Positions 53,217 through 61,933 of a stretch of 64,000 bases of DNA are shown piece after piece. The stretch lies in the NCBI GenBank assembly GCA_910577655.1, contig CAJTOW010000003.1, positions 19,859 through 83,858 of the forward strand, in the 5' to 3' direction. Each line of letters starts with the position of its first letter. Position 1 is the stretch's first letter. Under the pieces are notes generated by a model, which saw nothing but the letters and a program-made list of their open reading frames with translations, searched no databases and was not told where the DNA came from. The position numbers were made by a program, and so were the translations under genes. This DNA is from an uncultured Lachnospiraceae bacterium (lineage in GTDB: Bacteria; Bacillota; Clostridia; Lachnospirales; Lachnospiraceae).

Positions 53217-53597
53217 ATGGAAAAGAGCAAAAAAGAATCTTATTTTTTCTGGACATTCAAGGGAACGCGGATATTTCTCCGGGGGTCGGAAATCTGGTAT
53301 GTGAGCACAGAGCAGGGCAAGACCCTGATCCACACAAGAAGCCAGGTGTATCAGATCGGGGGGCCCATGAGGGAGGAGGCGCTGAAGCTGCGGGAGCTTC
53401 CCATGGTGAAGGTTCACAATTCGTTTCTGGTCAACATGGACAAGCTGGAGGTTATCAGCGCAAAAGGGGCCACCCTGAAAAACCAGGTATATATTCCGGT
53501 CAGCCGTGGATGCTGGGGAGCGGCCAGAGAAATCATTGATAATTATTACCGGGAGAAATGCGGCTCTGTACCAGAACCCCAAAGAAGTGTGGTGTAA
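53217..53597 (+). CDS. Stand-alone LytTR DNA-binding protein
   Basis: A 126-residue protein made of one LytTR domain (YFFWTFKGTRIFLRGSEIWY, VKVHNSFLVNMDKLEVISA, NQVYIPVSRGCWGAAREII). It has no receiver domain, and no kinase is next to it. Such small LytTR proteins can regulate their own operon. ATG 53217 is 10 bases from AAGGGG; ATG 53208 is an alternative. Its leader shares TTTTACGTTGTATATA with spo0A. Confidence 0.8.
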   Translation: MEKSKKESYFFWTFKGTRIFLRGSEIWYVSTEQGKTLIHTRSQVYQIGGPMREEALKLRELPMVKVHNSFLVNMDKLEVISAKGATLKNQVYIPVSRGCWGAAREIIDNYYREKCGSVPEPQRSVV

Positions 53598-53675
53598 AAG
53601 AGGATGACCGTAAACGGATAATATAAAGGGTCAAAACAGGAAAAATAAAGACCACTTACAGGACTGGAATGACTG

Positions 53676-53864
53676 TTTGTCGAGAATTGTTGAAATATGT
53701 CGAATAGTATGATAGGCTTTTGGTGTAAGCACTTCGGTGGTGTTCTGGCTGCCAGCCTTCTGTATTTTCTGGAATCCTGCTGCCATCCTTCCTCTTTACG
53801 GATCGTACAGTGGACGTAAAGCTTGTGGAGAGGAAGGATGACAGCAGGATTCTTCTTGTTTTTT
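53676..53864 (+). ncRNA. Candidate small RNA with Spo0A-box promoter and long terminator hairpin
   Basis: The 390-base gap before rpsO holds two 0A-like boxes, TTTGTCGAGA (53676-53685) and TGTCGAA (53698-53704). A TATGAT -10 lies at 53708-53713. A transcript from about 53720 would end in the long hairpin at 53772-53852 (GAATCCTGCTG... / ...CAGCAGGATTC with an inner CTTTACG/CGTAAAG stem) followed by TTCTTGTTTTTT. No reading frame is convincing within it. Confidence 0.4.
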
Positions 53865-53865
53865 G

Positions 53866-53894
53866 TTGACATTGGGAGTGGAATATGATAAGAT
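53866..53894 (+). promoter_or_regulatory. Predicted rpsO promoter
   Basis: TTGACA (53866-53871) and TAAGAT (53889-53894) are 17 bases apart. This would start transcription about 88 bases before rpsO, right after the terminator of the upstream hairpin. Confidence 0.65.
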
Positions 53895-53987
53895 TACCCG
53901 GTGTGAACAGCGCCGGTGCCCGGTTCTTTGGAGACTCCAGCCAGGACCTGGTATTCGGTAAGTAGAAGAATGAAGGAGGAAGTCATC

Positions 53988-54254
53988 ATGATTTCAAAGG
54001 AGAAGAAAGCAGCAATCATCGCAGAGTACGGCAGGAAGCCGGGAGATACCGGTTCACCGGAGGTTCAGATCGCGATCATCACAGCAAGGATCGCCGAGCT
54101 CACCGCCCATCTGCAGAATAATAAAAAGGATCATCATTCCAGACGTGGTTTGCTGAAGATGGTAGGTCAGAGACGTGGGCTTCTGGACTATCTGAAGAAA
54201 ACCGACCTGGAAGGTTATCGTGCACTGATTGAAAAACTGGGCATCAGAAAGTAA
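53988..54254 (+). CDS. rpsO: Ribosomal protein S15
   Basis: An 88-residue protein, normal S15 length (ISKEKKAAIIAEYGRKPGDT, GSPEVQIAIITARIAELTAH, HSRRGLLKMVGQRRGLLDYL). It binds 16S rRNA helices 20-22. ATG 53988 after AAGGAGGAA. The 90-base leader may carry S15 autocontrol, but no structure was confirmed. pnp follows, a widespread arrangement. Confidence 0.97.
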   Translation: MISKEKKAAIIAEYGRKPGDTGSPEVQIAIITARIAELTAHLQNNKKDHHSRRGLLKMVGQRRGLLDYLKKTDLEGYRALIEKLGIRK

Positions 54255-54265
54255 GGACGACTGCC

Positions 54266-54300
54266 GGGGGTGGAGAGAGGGTTTCTCCATCCCCTGTTGT
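54266..54300 (+). terminator. Attenuator-like hairpin after rpsO
   Basis: GGGGGTGGAGA (54266-54276) pairs with TCTCCATCCCC (54284-54294), followed by a weak T-rich stretch. It probably reduces, rather than blocks, transcription into pnp. Confidence 0.55.
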
Positions 54301-54382
54301 ACTTTTATAGAATGTCCGGGCGGGGTACCAAAGTGATACCCTGGATATTTTGGATTGTGATCAGAAGGCATGGCCCGAGACG

Positions 54383-54451
54383 ACTGCTGTGAGCAGAACC
54401 CAGGGTACTGTCCATGGACTAAGGTCTTGCGGGGGTTCTGTCCAGAGCAGT
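54383..54451 (+). promoter_or_regulatory. Structured pnp leader hairpin
   Basis: ACTGCT (54383-54388) pairs with AGCAGT (54446-54451), and inside this CAGAACCC (54394-54401) pairs with GGGTTCTG (54433-54440). A stem in the pnp leader fits the known self-limitation of pnp mRNA through RNase III cleavage in other bacteria; that control is inferred here. Confidence 0.5.
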
Positions 54452-54510
54452 AGTTTCGGTCTTGGAGTCTTCTGTACTGCAATATAATAAAAATGAAAAG
54501 GAGACATAAT

Positions 54511-56625
54511 ATGTATAAGAGTTTTAGCATGGAACTGGCCGGAAGAACACTGACCGTGGATATAGGCAGAGTGGCAAAGCAGGCCAACGGAGCAGCCTTT
54601 CTCCACTACGGCGATACGGTGGTGCTGTCTACAGCCACCTCATCGGACAAGCCCAGGGACGGGATCGATTTCTTCCCCTTAAGCGTAGAGTATGAGGAGA
54701 AGATGTACGCAGTGGGCAAGATTCCCGGGGGCTTCAACAAGAGAGAGGGCAAGGCATCGGAGAACGCCATCCTCACCTCCCGTGTCATTGACCGTCCTAT
54801 GAGACCCTTGTTCCCCAAGGATTACCGCAATGACGTGACCCTGAACAATATGGTCATGAGCGTGGATCCTGAGTGCCGTCCGGAGCTGGTAGCCATGCTG
54901 GGGGCGGCCATTGCCACCTGCATTTCCGATATTCCCTTTGACGGCCCCTGCGCCATGACCCAGGTGGGTATGATCGACGGGGAGCTGGTGATCAATCCGT
55001 CCCAGCACCAGTGGAAGGTAGGCGATCTGAACCTGACCGTGGCTTCCACCAGGGAAAAGGTGATCATGATCGAGGCCGGGGCCAATGAGATCCCTGAGGC
55101 CAGGATGATCGAAGCCATCTACAAGGCCCATGAGGTGAACCAGACCATTATTGCTTTTATCGACCAGATCGTGGCTGAATGCGGCAGGGAGAAGCATACC
55201 TATACCAGCTGCGCGATTCCGGAGGAGATGTTCGCAGAGATCCGCAGGCTGGTTCCCCAGGAGGAGATGGAAGCGGCGGTATTTACCGACGACAAGCAGA
55301 CCCGTGAGGAGAATATCCGGGTGATCACCGAGAAGCTGGAGGAAGCCTTTGCCGAGAATGAAGAGTGGCTGGAGATCCTTGGCGAGGCTGTGTACCAGTA
55401 TCAGAAAAAGACCGTCCGCAAGATGATCTTAAAGGATAACAAGCGTCCTGACGGACGTGAGATGACTCAGATCCGTCCCCTGGCGGCTGAGGTGGATATC
55501 ATTCCCAGAGTCCATGGCTCTGCCATGTTTACCCGCGGACAGACCCAGATCTGCAATGTCTGTACCCTGGCTCCCCTTTCCGAGGCCCAGAGGATCGACG
55601 GGCTGGATGAGAATGAGGTATCCAAGCGGTATATGCACCATTATAATTTCCCGTCCTACTCTGTAGGCGAGACCAAGCCGTCCCGGGGACCGGGAAGACG
55701 TGAGATCGGCCATGGTGCCCTGGCAGAGCGTGCCCTGATCCCGGTGCTTCCAACGGAGGAGGAGTTCCCCTACGCGATCCGCACCGTATCCGAGACATTT
55801 GAGTCCAATGGTTCCACATCCATGGCCTCTACTTGCTCCTCCTGCATGTCCCTGATGGCGGCAGGTGTTCCGATCCGCAAGATGGTGGCTGGTATTTCCT
55901 GCGGTCTGGTGACCGGTGAGACGGATGATGATTTCGTCCTTCTGACGGATATCCAGGGCCTGGAGGATTTCTTCGGGGACATGGACTTTAAGGTGACCGG
56001 CACCACAGACGGCATCACAGCCATCCAGATGGATATCAAGATCCATGGACTGACCAGACCCATTGTGGAGGGCGCCATTGCAAGATGCCGGGAGGCAAGG
56101 CTGTTTATCATGGATACCTGCATGAAGCCGGCCATTGCAGAACCCAGAAAGAGTCTGAGCGAGTACGCGCCCAAGATCGACCAGGTGACCATTGATCCCC
56201 AGAAGATCGGGGATGTGGTAGGCAAGCAGGGCAGCACCATCAACAAGATCATCGAGGAGACCGGTGTGAAGATCGATATCTCCGAGGACGGTATGGTAGC
56301 AATCTGCGGTACGGACCAGGCTATGATCGACAAGGCCAAGGAGATAATCATCAGCATTGTGACAGATATCGAACCTGGCCAGATCATCACAGGCAAGGTG
56401 GTCCGCATCATGCCTTTCGGCGCTTTTGTGGAGTTAAAGCCCAAGAAGGACGGCATGGTCCATATTTCCAGACTGTCTGACAGGCGTGTGGACAAGGTGG
56501 AGGATGTGGTGAATATCGGAGATATGGTGACGGTCAAGGTGCTGGATGTAGATAAGATGGGCAAGATCAGCCTTAGCATGAAGCCAGGTGATCTTGTGGA
56601 GAAAAAAGGAAAAGATGAGAAATAA
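54511..56625 (+). CDS. pnp: Polynucleotide phosphorylase
   Basis: A 704-residue 3'-5' exoribonuclease of standard length. Two RNase PH cores (from MELAGRTLTVDIGRVAKQA; and from MTQIRPLAAEVDIIPRVHGS with ALAERALIPVLP) are followed by KH (IGDVVGKQGSTINKIIEETG) and S1 (ITGKVVRIMPFGAFVELKP) domains. ATG 54511 follows AAAAGGAGAC. It overlaps the peptidase gene by 11 bases. Confidence 0.97.
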   Translation: MYKSFSMELAGRTLTVDIGRVAKQANGAAFLHYGDTVVLSTATSSDKPRDGIDFFPLSVEYEEKMYAVGKIPGGFNKREGKASENAILTSRVIDRPMRPLFPKDYRNDVTLNNMVMSVDPECRPELVAMLGAAIATCISDIPFDGPCAMTQVGMIDGELVINPSQHQWKVGDLNLTVASTREKVIMIEAGANEIPEARMIEAIYKAHEVNQTIIAFIDQIVAECGREKHTYTSCAIPEEMFAEIRRLVPQEEMEAAVFTDDKQTREENIRVITEKLEEAFAENEEWLEILGEAVYQYQKKTVRKMILKDNKRPDGREMTQIRPLAAEVDIIPRVHGSAMFTRGQTQICNVCTLAPLSEAQRIDGLDENEVSKRYMHHYNFPSYSVGETKPSRGPGRREIGHGALAERALIPVLPTEEEFPYAIRTVSETFESNGSTSMASTCSSCMSLMAAGVPIRKMVAGISCGLVTGETDDDFVLLTDIQGLEDFFGDMDFKVTGTTDGITAIQMDIKIHGLTRPIVEGAIARCREARLFIMDTCMKPAIAEPRKSLSEYAPKIDQVTIDPQKIGDVVGKQGSTINKIIEETGVKIDISEDGMVAICGTDQAMIDKAKEIIISIVTDIEPGQIITGKVVRIMPFGAFVELKPKKDGMVHISRLSDRRVDKVEDVVNIGDMVTVKVLDVDKMGKISLSMKPGDLVEKKGKDEK

Positions 56626-57760
56626 GATATATGGATTTGCGGCTGCCATGGCGCTGGCAGCAGGAACACTGGCCTTTTGTCCTTTGAAAGCGCTGGCGGA
56701 TACGCCGGTGATCACGGCAGGCGGAGGCCAGGGGCTTTTGGGAGGCCCCGGGATGGGTCCGGTGGGGCCGGCCCAGGGCCCGGGCAGTACGGAGAACATT
56801 ATCTCCGATGTGCCGGATCCTATTGTGACTGTAGTGGAGAAATATTCCTATGACCAGATGGTTCAGGACCTGAATACATTGCGGTCCCGGTACGGGACCC
56901 ATCTTCAGGTCAATGCCATCGGGACATCCCTGGACGGGCGTACCCTTTATGAGGCGGTTCTGGGCAATCCCAACGCCCCGAAGCACATCCTGATCCATGG
57001 AGGCATCCATGCCCGTGAATATATGACGCCGCTTCTGGTGATGAAACAGCTGGAATACGGAGTGGAGCTTTATGATACCGGGACCTTCCATGGGGAACCA
57101 TTTTCCAGTATTTTAAGCAGTGTGGCAGTACATTTCGTCCCTATGGTGAATCCGGACGGGATTTCCTTAAGCCAGTTTGGACTGGATGCTATCCGTTCCC
57201 AGGAGCTGCGCCAGCAGATACAGCAGGCATATGCGGACGATCTGGCCCAGGGGCGTACCAGCGCTGCCTTTGACCGCTATCTGGTATACTGGAAGACCAA
57301 TGGACGGGGCGTGGATCTGAACCAGAATTTCCCGGCCAACTGGGATCTGGTCACGGCAAGCCCGGTTCCGTCTTATGGCACCTACAAGGGCACATCGCCC
57401 CTTTCAGAACCGGAGAGTCAGGCCCTGGCAGGGCTGATGGATGCCCGCACCTGGGCGGCCACAGTCAGCTACCACAGCATGGGCAATATCATTTACTGGG
57501 ATTATCCGGGAAATCTGGTACAGCAGGCTTCCGGGGAGATCGCTACGGTGGTGTCCGGCCTCACCGGCTACCAGTCTCTGGGCAGCAGCGGTCACGGCGG
57601 CTTCAAGGACTGGGCCCAGATCAGAGAGAACCCGGTTCCCAGTATCACCATTGAGGTGGGAAGTGTGTCCTGTCCGCTGCCGCTGTCGGAGTACAACGAT
57701 ATCTGGACACGCAATAAGCAGGTGTGGATCCTGGTGGCCAAGTATGCGGCGACCCACTGA
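56615..57760 (+). CDS. Secreted M14-family zinc carboxypeptidase
   Basis: A 381-residue exported protein. A signal peptide (IYGFAAAMALAAGTLAF, cleavage near ALA-DT) and a Gly/Pro-rich linker precede the M14 domain: HGGIHAREYM (H132, E135), VDLNQNFPANWD, VSYHSMGN (third zinc ligand), and the catalytic Glu in SITIEVGS. It probably trims peptidoglycan peptides, like the gamma-D-Glu-Dap peptidases. The start lies inside pnp (ATG 56615 after AAAAGGAAAAG), so it is co-translated with an RNA-decay enzyme. Confidence 0.88.
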   Translation: MRNKIYGFAAAMALAAGTLAFCPLKALADTPVITAGGGQGLLGGPGMGPVGPAQGPGSTENIISDVPDPIVTVVEKYSYDQMVQDLNTLRSRYGTHLQVNAIGTSLDGRTLYEAVLGNPNAPKHILIHGGIHAREYMTPLLVMKQLEYGVELYDTGTFHGEPFSSILSSVAVHFVPMVNPDGISLSQFGLDAIRSQELRQQIQQAYADDLAQGRTSAAFDRYLVYWKTNGRGVDLNQNFPANWDLVTASPVPSYGTYKGTSPLSEPESQALAGLMDARTWAATVSYHSMGNIIYWDYPGNLVQQASGEIATVVSGLTGYQSLGSSGHGGFKDWAQIRENPVPSITIEVGSVSCPLPLSEYNDIWTRNKQVWILVAKYAATH

Positions 57761-57784
57761 TCCGGGAATGCTTATGGAAAAGGG

Positions 57785-58585
57785 CTACAAAGGCAGGAAT
57801 ACAGGCTTCCTCTGGTGAAATACCGTATAATAGCGGAAGCCGCACTGACGCAGCAGGTCAGGCAGCCTGAAAAATTCATACCCTACATAGGCGGGGGTAT
57901 GGGCATCTGACCCGATGGTGAGGATCTCGCCGCCCAGAGTGCGGTAGCGGGTCAGGATATCCTCCATGGGATGGGGATGGCCCAGACCGGCCCGGAAGCC
58001 TCCGGTATTGCATTCCAGACCTTTGCCATGGTCTATCAGGTGTTTCAGGATGGGGTCAATATACTCCTGGTAGGCAGGGTAGGAGTAGTCCCGGTTCTTG
58101 TTGGGGCCGTAGCGGACGATATAGTCCAGGTGTCCCAGGACATCGTAGCACTCCAGGCAGCGGATCCGGTTGAGGGTTACCTCAAAATAATGGGTGTAGG
58201 CCTCCCGCTCTGTACAGTTCTCGTAAAAGGAAGGATAGTAGGGATCCTTTCCCTGGATATAATGGTTGGAGCCGATGATGAAATCTACCGGGAGGGAAGG
58301 GGCCAGCTGCTCCAGATAGTCTCTGATATGAAGCTGAAGCCCCAGCTCGATGCCGGTGCGGACATGGATTCTTCCGGCATATTCCTGACGTATGGTTTCT
58401 ATGGCCGGGAAATAGGAATCCAGATCCAGAAGAAAGGTATCTCCTGCCTCCAGGGCGTCATAATCATGGTGATCGGTAATACAGATCTCCTTCATGCCAA
58501 GGGCAATGGCCCTCTCGGTCTGGTCTCTGACCGGAGTCTCTGAATCCCCTGAAAATTCCGTATGAAGATGAAAATCACATAGCAT
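57785..58585 (-). CDS. hisJ: PHP-domain phosphatase, HisJ-type
   Basis: A 266-residue PHP protein. Metal ligands are in CDFHLHTEFSGDS, ITDHHDYDALE, FIIGSNHYIQG, and TIGSDAHTPAYVG, the HisJ pattern for histidinol-phosphate phosphatase. ATG 58585 with AGGAGG 9 bases upstream. It converges on the peptidase gene. No other histidine genes are nearby, so the substrate is a family-based inference. Confidence 0.85.
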   Translation of the reverse strand: MLCDFHLHTEFSGDSETPVRDQTERAIALGMKEICITDHHDYDALEAGDTFLLDLDSYFPAIETIRQEYAGRIHVRTGIELGLQLHIRDYLEQLAPSLPVDFIIGSNHYIQGKDPYYPSFYENCTEREAYTHYFEVTLNRIRCLECYDVLGHLDYIVRYGPNKNRDYSYPAYQEYIDPILKHLIDHGKGLECNTGGFRAGLGHPHPMEDILTRYRTLGGEILTIGSDAHTPAYVGYEFFRLPDLLRQCGFRYYTVFHQRKPVFLPL

Positions 58586-58654
58586 GTGCCAGTGCCTCCT
58601 TTGTAAAAGGGTTATGAAAGCATTATAACCGGAGGGAATGGAAAACGCAAGATT

Positions 58655-58803
58655 GTAACAGTTCAGACGGTCTGTCTTCCTGCCCCCGAAAAGCATCGGG
58701 GACAGGAAGCATCGGGCGCCCGCCCGGTGCCAAACCGGATCAGAAAGCGCTTATGCAAAAAAAGCGCTTTCTGATCCGGTTTGCCGTCCGTCTGAACTGT
58801 TAC
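58655..58803. repeat. Full-length dispersed palindromic element (6)
   Basis: The ends are perfect 16-bp inverted repeats, GTAACAGTTCAGACGG and CCGTCTGAACTGTTAC. Inside are three further hairpins: CTTCCTGCCCCCGA/TCGGGGACAGGAAG, the CATCGGGCG-type stem shared with 3165-3188, and a 21-bp perfect stem starting AAACCGGATCAGAAAGCGC (58732-58782). It has no reading frame. It lies between the divergent hisJ and Na/Pi transporter genes, the only copy not at a gene end. Confidence 0.85.
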
Positions 58804-58939
58804 GCAATATTACCACAAATATTGAAAACTGCTTGAAATACAGGAAGCCGCTATGGTATCATGAATCTATATTTTGCGCATATGGGGGAGCCGGGAAGGG
58901 TTCCGTAGTTTTGTACCATAACAGATGAGGAGGGAAGCT

Positions 58940-60616
58940 ATGTCAATCAGCGACATTTCAAATTTGTTCTGCTTTCTGGGTGGGCTGGGGATGTTTCTTT
59001 ATGGTATGAGCATCATGGCGGATGGTATGCAGAAGACAGCCGGGAGCCGGATGAGCAGCTTTTTGGGGATGCTCACCAACAACCGCCTGATGGCCATTGC
59101 CCTGGGCGCCCTGATCACAGCCATCATTCAGAGCAGCGGCGCCACTACGGTCATGGTGGTAGGCTTTGTAAGTGCCGGTGTTCTGAATCTGGTTCAGGCT
59201 GTGGGAGTCATCATGGGTGCCAATATCGGTACCACTATCACTGCCTGGATCGTGTCCATGAGCCAGCTGGGGGATGCCTTTGAGATCATGAAGCCCAGCT
59301 TTTATGCGCCTCTGGTGATCGGTGTCGGCGCGCTCCTTGTTGTGTTTGGCAAGAGCCAGAGAAAACACACCATCGGTGAGATCCTGATCGGCCTTGGGCT
59401 TCTCTTCACTGGCCTGGATTTCATGTCCGGCTCTATCAGTCCTTACACGGATGCCCCTGTATTCTCTCAGGCCTTTGCTCTGCTGGGGGGAAATCCGCTG
59501 CTGGGCATGGTGATCGGCGCCCTGGTCACGGCTGTATTGCAGAGCTCCTCCGCGTCCGTAGGTATCCTGCAGACCCTGGCTATGAATGGTATTGTGACCA
59601 CCAATGCGGCCATCTATATCACTCTGGGTCAGAATATCGGTTCCTGCGTTACGGCCATGCTTTCCAGCGCCGGAGGATCCCGCACAGCCAAGCGTGCGGC
59701 GGTCATCCATCTGACCTTTAATATTATCGGCGCCGTCGTATTTGGGGTAGGAGGCTTTTTGCTTTTTACGGTGAGGCCGGATATTGCCATGTCCAATATT
59801 ACCGCGGTGCAGATATCCATCTTTCATACTATCTTTAACCTGGTCAATACAGCCATCCAGTTCCCTCTGGCCAATCAGCTGGTGGGACTTTCCGGATGGA
59901 TCGTCAAGGAGAAGGAAGGGGAGGAGCTCCGGCCGGATGAGGATGCGGAGACGGTTTCCACCCTGCGCCATCTGGATGAGCGTATCTTTGAATCGCCGGC
60001 ATTTGCCGTGGAGATCGCGTCCCTGGAGGTGGTGCATATGGGACAGATCACCATGGATAATGTCAAGCGCGCCCTGGACGCGGTGCTGACAGGCAGCCTG
60101 GAGGAGATTGAGGATGTGTATAAAATCGAGAAAACCATCAATAATATGGAAAAGATCCTGACGGAATATCTGATCAAGGTGGACAACCTTTCCCTGACGG
60201 AGAAGCAGAAACAGGTGGTGAACAATCTGTTCTACAGTGTCAGCGATATCGAACGGATCGGTGACCATGCGGAGAATCTGGCAGAGCTGGCGAACTATAT
60301 GGTCAGCCACCATCTGAGCTTTTCGGAGCGGGGGATGGAGGACCTGCGCAGCATCAGCAGGGTGGTGGTCAAATCTTACCAGTACGCCATTGAGGCCAGA
60401 CAGCATGGCAACATGGACGCGGTCCGCAAGGTCAGACAGTATGAGGACGAGGTGGACAACATGGAAGAGGAGATGCGGGAAGAGCATATTGAGCGTCTCT
60501 CCTCCGGCAAATGTGTTCCCTCCGCAGGTGTGGTGTTCCTGGATATCATCACCAATCTGGAGCGGGTTTCGGACCATGCCTACAATCTGGCCGGGTATGT
60601 GAAGAACGAACTGTGA
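58940..60616 (+). CDS. Na/phosphate cotransporter with PhoU-like tail
   Basis: A 558-residue NptA-type protein. Two inverted Na/Pi repeats carry the signature glutamine-serine motifs, IIQSSGATTVMVVGFVSAG and LQSSSASVGILQTLAMN. Eight or so membrane helices are followed after about residue 340 by a PhoU-like helical domain (DIERIGDHAENLAELANYM, TNLERVSDHAYNLAGYVK). It imports phosphate with sodium. ATG 58940 has GAGGAGGGAA upstream. Confidence 0.93.
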   Translation: MSISDISNLFCFLGGLGMFLYGMSIMADGMQKTAGSRMSSFLGMLTNNRLMAIALGALITAIIQSSGATTVMVVGFVSAGVLNLVQAVGVIMGANIGTTITAWIVSMSQLGDAFEIMKPSFYAPLVIGVGALLVVFGKSQRKHTIGEILIGLGLLFTGLDFMSGSISPYTDAPVFSQAFALLGGNPLLGMVIGALVTAVLQSSSASVGILQTLAMNGIVTTNAAIYITLGQNIGSCVTAMLSSAGGSRTAKRAAVIHLTFNIIGAVVFGVGGFLLFTVRPDIAMSNITAVQISIFHTIFNLVNTAIQFPLANQLVGLSGWIVKEKEGEELRPDEDAETVSTLRHLDERIFESPAFAVEIASLEVVHMGQITMDNVKRALDAVLTGSLEEIEDVYKIEKTINNMEKILTEYLIKVDNLSLTEKQKQVVNNLFYSVSDIERIGDHAENLAELANYMVSHHLSFSERGMEDLRSISRVVVKSYQYAIEARQHGNMDAVRKVRQYEDEVDNMEEEMREEHIERLSSGKCVPSAGVVFLDIITNLERVSDHAYNLAGYVKNEL

Positions 60617-60653
60617 ATCGGAACATTTTGTTGTATAAATCTGGAAAAAACTC

Positions 60654-60682
60654 TTGATATTCCGGTGATTATTAGGTAAAAT
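60654..60682 (+). promoter_or_regulatory. Predicted gap promoter
   Basis: TTGATA (60654-60659) and TAAAAT (60677-60682) are 17 bases apart, 66 bases before the gap start. It fits a strong vegetative promoter for an abundantly expressed glycolytic gene. Confidence 0.7.
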
Positions 60683-60747
60683 AAAAGACAAGTTGATGAT
60701 AATTTAACAATCATCAAATATTTAACGAATCTAGGAGGAAAAGAATC

Positions 60748-61776
60748 ATGGCAGTAAAAGTTGCAATCAATGGTTTTGGGCGTATCGGCCGTCTGGCTTT
60801 CCGGCAGATGTTTGACGCAGAGGGATATGAGGTAGTTGCAATCAACGACTTGACTGACCCGAAGATGCTGGCTCATCTGTTAAAGTATGATACTGCCCAG
60901 GGCGGTTTCTGTGGAAGAATCGGCGAAGGCAAGCACACTGTAGAGGCCGGTGAGGGTTCTATCACAGTTGATGGCAAGACAATCAAGATTTATGCCGAGA
61001 AGGATGCCAAGGATCTTCCGTGGGGCGAGATCGGTGTGGACGTTGTTCTGGAGTGCACCGGCTTCTATACTTCCAAGGCTAAATCCCAGGCCCATATTGA
61101 TGCAGGCGCAAAGAAGGTTGTTATCTCTGCTCCGGCTGGCAATGATCTGCCGACCATTGTATTCAGCGTAAACGAGAAGACCCTTACTGCAGATGATACC
61201 ATCATCTCCGCAGCATCCTGCACTACCAACTGTCTGGCACCTATGGCCAAAGCGCTGAATGACTACGCTCCGGTACAGTCTGGTATCATGAGCACGATCC
61301 ATGCTTACACTGGCGATCAGATGATCCTTGACGGACCGCACAGGAAAGGCGATCTGAGAAGAGCAAGAGCAGGCGCAGCCAACATCGTTCCCAACTCTAC
61401 CGGCGCAGCCAAGGCAATCGGTCTGGTTATCCCTGAGCTGAACGGCAAGCTGATCGGTTCCGCACAGCGTGTTCCGGTTCCCACCGGTTCCACCACGATT
61501 CTGACCGCAGTTGTTAAGGGCAAAGACGTTACCAAAGAGGGCATCAATGCAGCTATGAAGGCAGCAGCTTCTGACTCCTTTGGTTACAACGAGGATCCCA
61601 TCGTTTCTTCCGACGTGATCGGTATGAGATACGGCTCTCTGTTTGATGCTACCCAGACCATGGTAGCCCAGATCGCAGATGATCTGTATGAGGTTCAGGT
61701 TGTTTCATGGTATGACAACGAGAACTCCTACACCAGCCAGATGGTTCGTACAATCAAATACTTCGCTGAGCTGTAA
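60748..61776 (+). CDS. gap: Glyceraldehyde-3-phosphate dehydrogenase
   Basis: A 342-residue GAPDH. VAINGFGRIGRLAFRQM is the NAD site, and SAASCTTNCLAPMAKALND holds the catalytic cysteine; SWYDNENSYTSQMVRTIKY closes the fold. AGGAGGAAAAG precedes ATG 60748. Codon use is more biased than its neighbours, as expected for high expression. A terminator follows before pgk. Confidence 0.97.
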   Translation: MAVKVAINGFGRIGRLAFRQMFDAEGYEVVAINDLTDPKMLAHLLKYDTAQGGFCGRIGEGKHTVEAGEGSITVDGKTIKIYAEKDAKDLPWGEIGVDVVLECTGFYTSKAKSQAHIDAGAKKVVISAPAGNDLPTIVFSVNEKTLTADDTIISAASCTTNCLAPMAKALNDYAPVQSGIMSTIHAYTGDQMILDGPHRKGDLRRARAGAANIVPNSTGAAKAIGLVIPELNGKLIGSAQRVPVPTGSTTILTAVVKGKDVTKEGINAAMKAAASDSFGYNEDPIVSSDVIGMRYGSLFDATQTMVAQIADDLYEVQVVSWYDNENSYTSQMVRTIKYFAEL

Positions 61777-61792
61777 TACAACGACTCCGAAT

Positions 61793-61823
61793 GGGTCCGG
61801 TCGCTATGGGCCGGACCCGTTTT
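61793..61823 (+). terminator. Terminator between gap and pgk
   Basis: GGGTCCGG (61793-61800) pairs with CCGGACCC (61811-61818), followed by GTTTT. It may lower pgk-tpiA expression relative to gap. Confidence 0.7.
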
Positions 61824-61933
61824 CACGTCAGAAGCCTCCTGCCCCTTAAGGGGACGGGATACCGTTCTGGGCGGCCCGGTCCCATATGGCAGGATTCTCC
61901 ATAATCATGTTTCGAAAAGAAAGGGGTAACATA

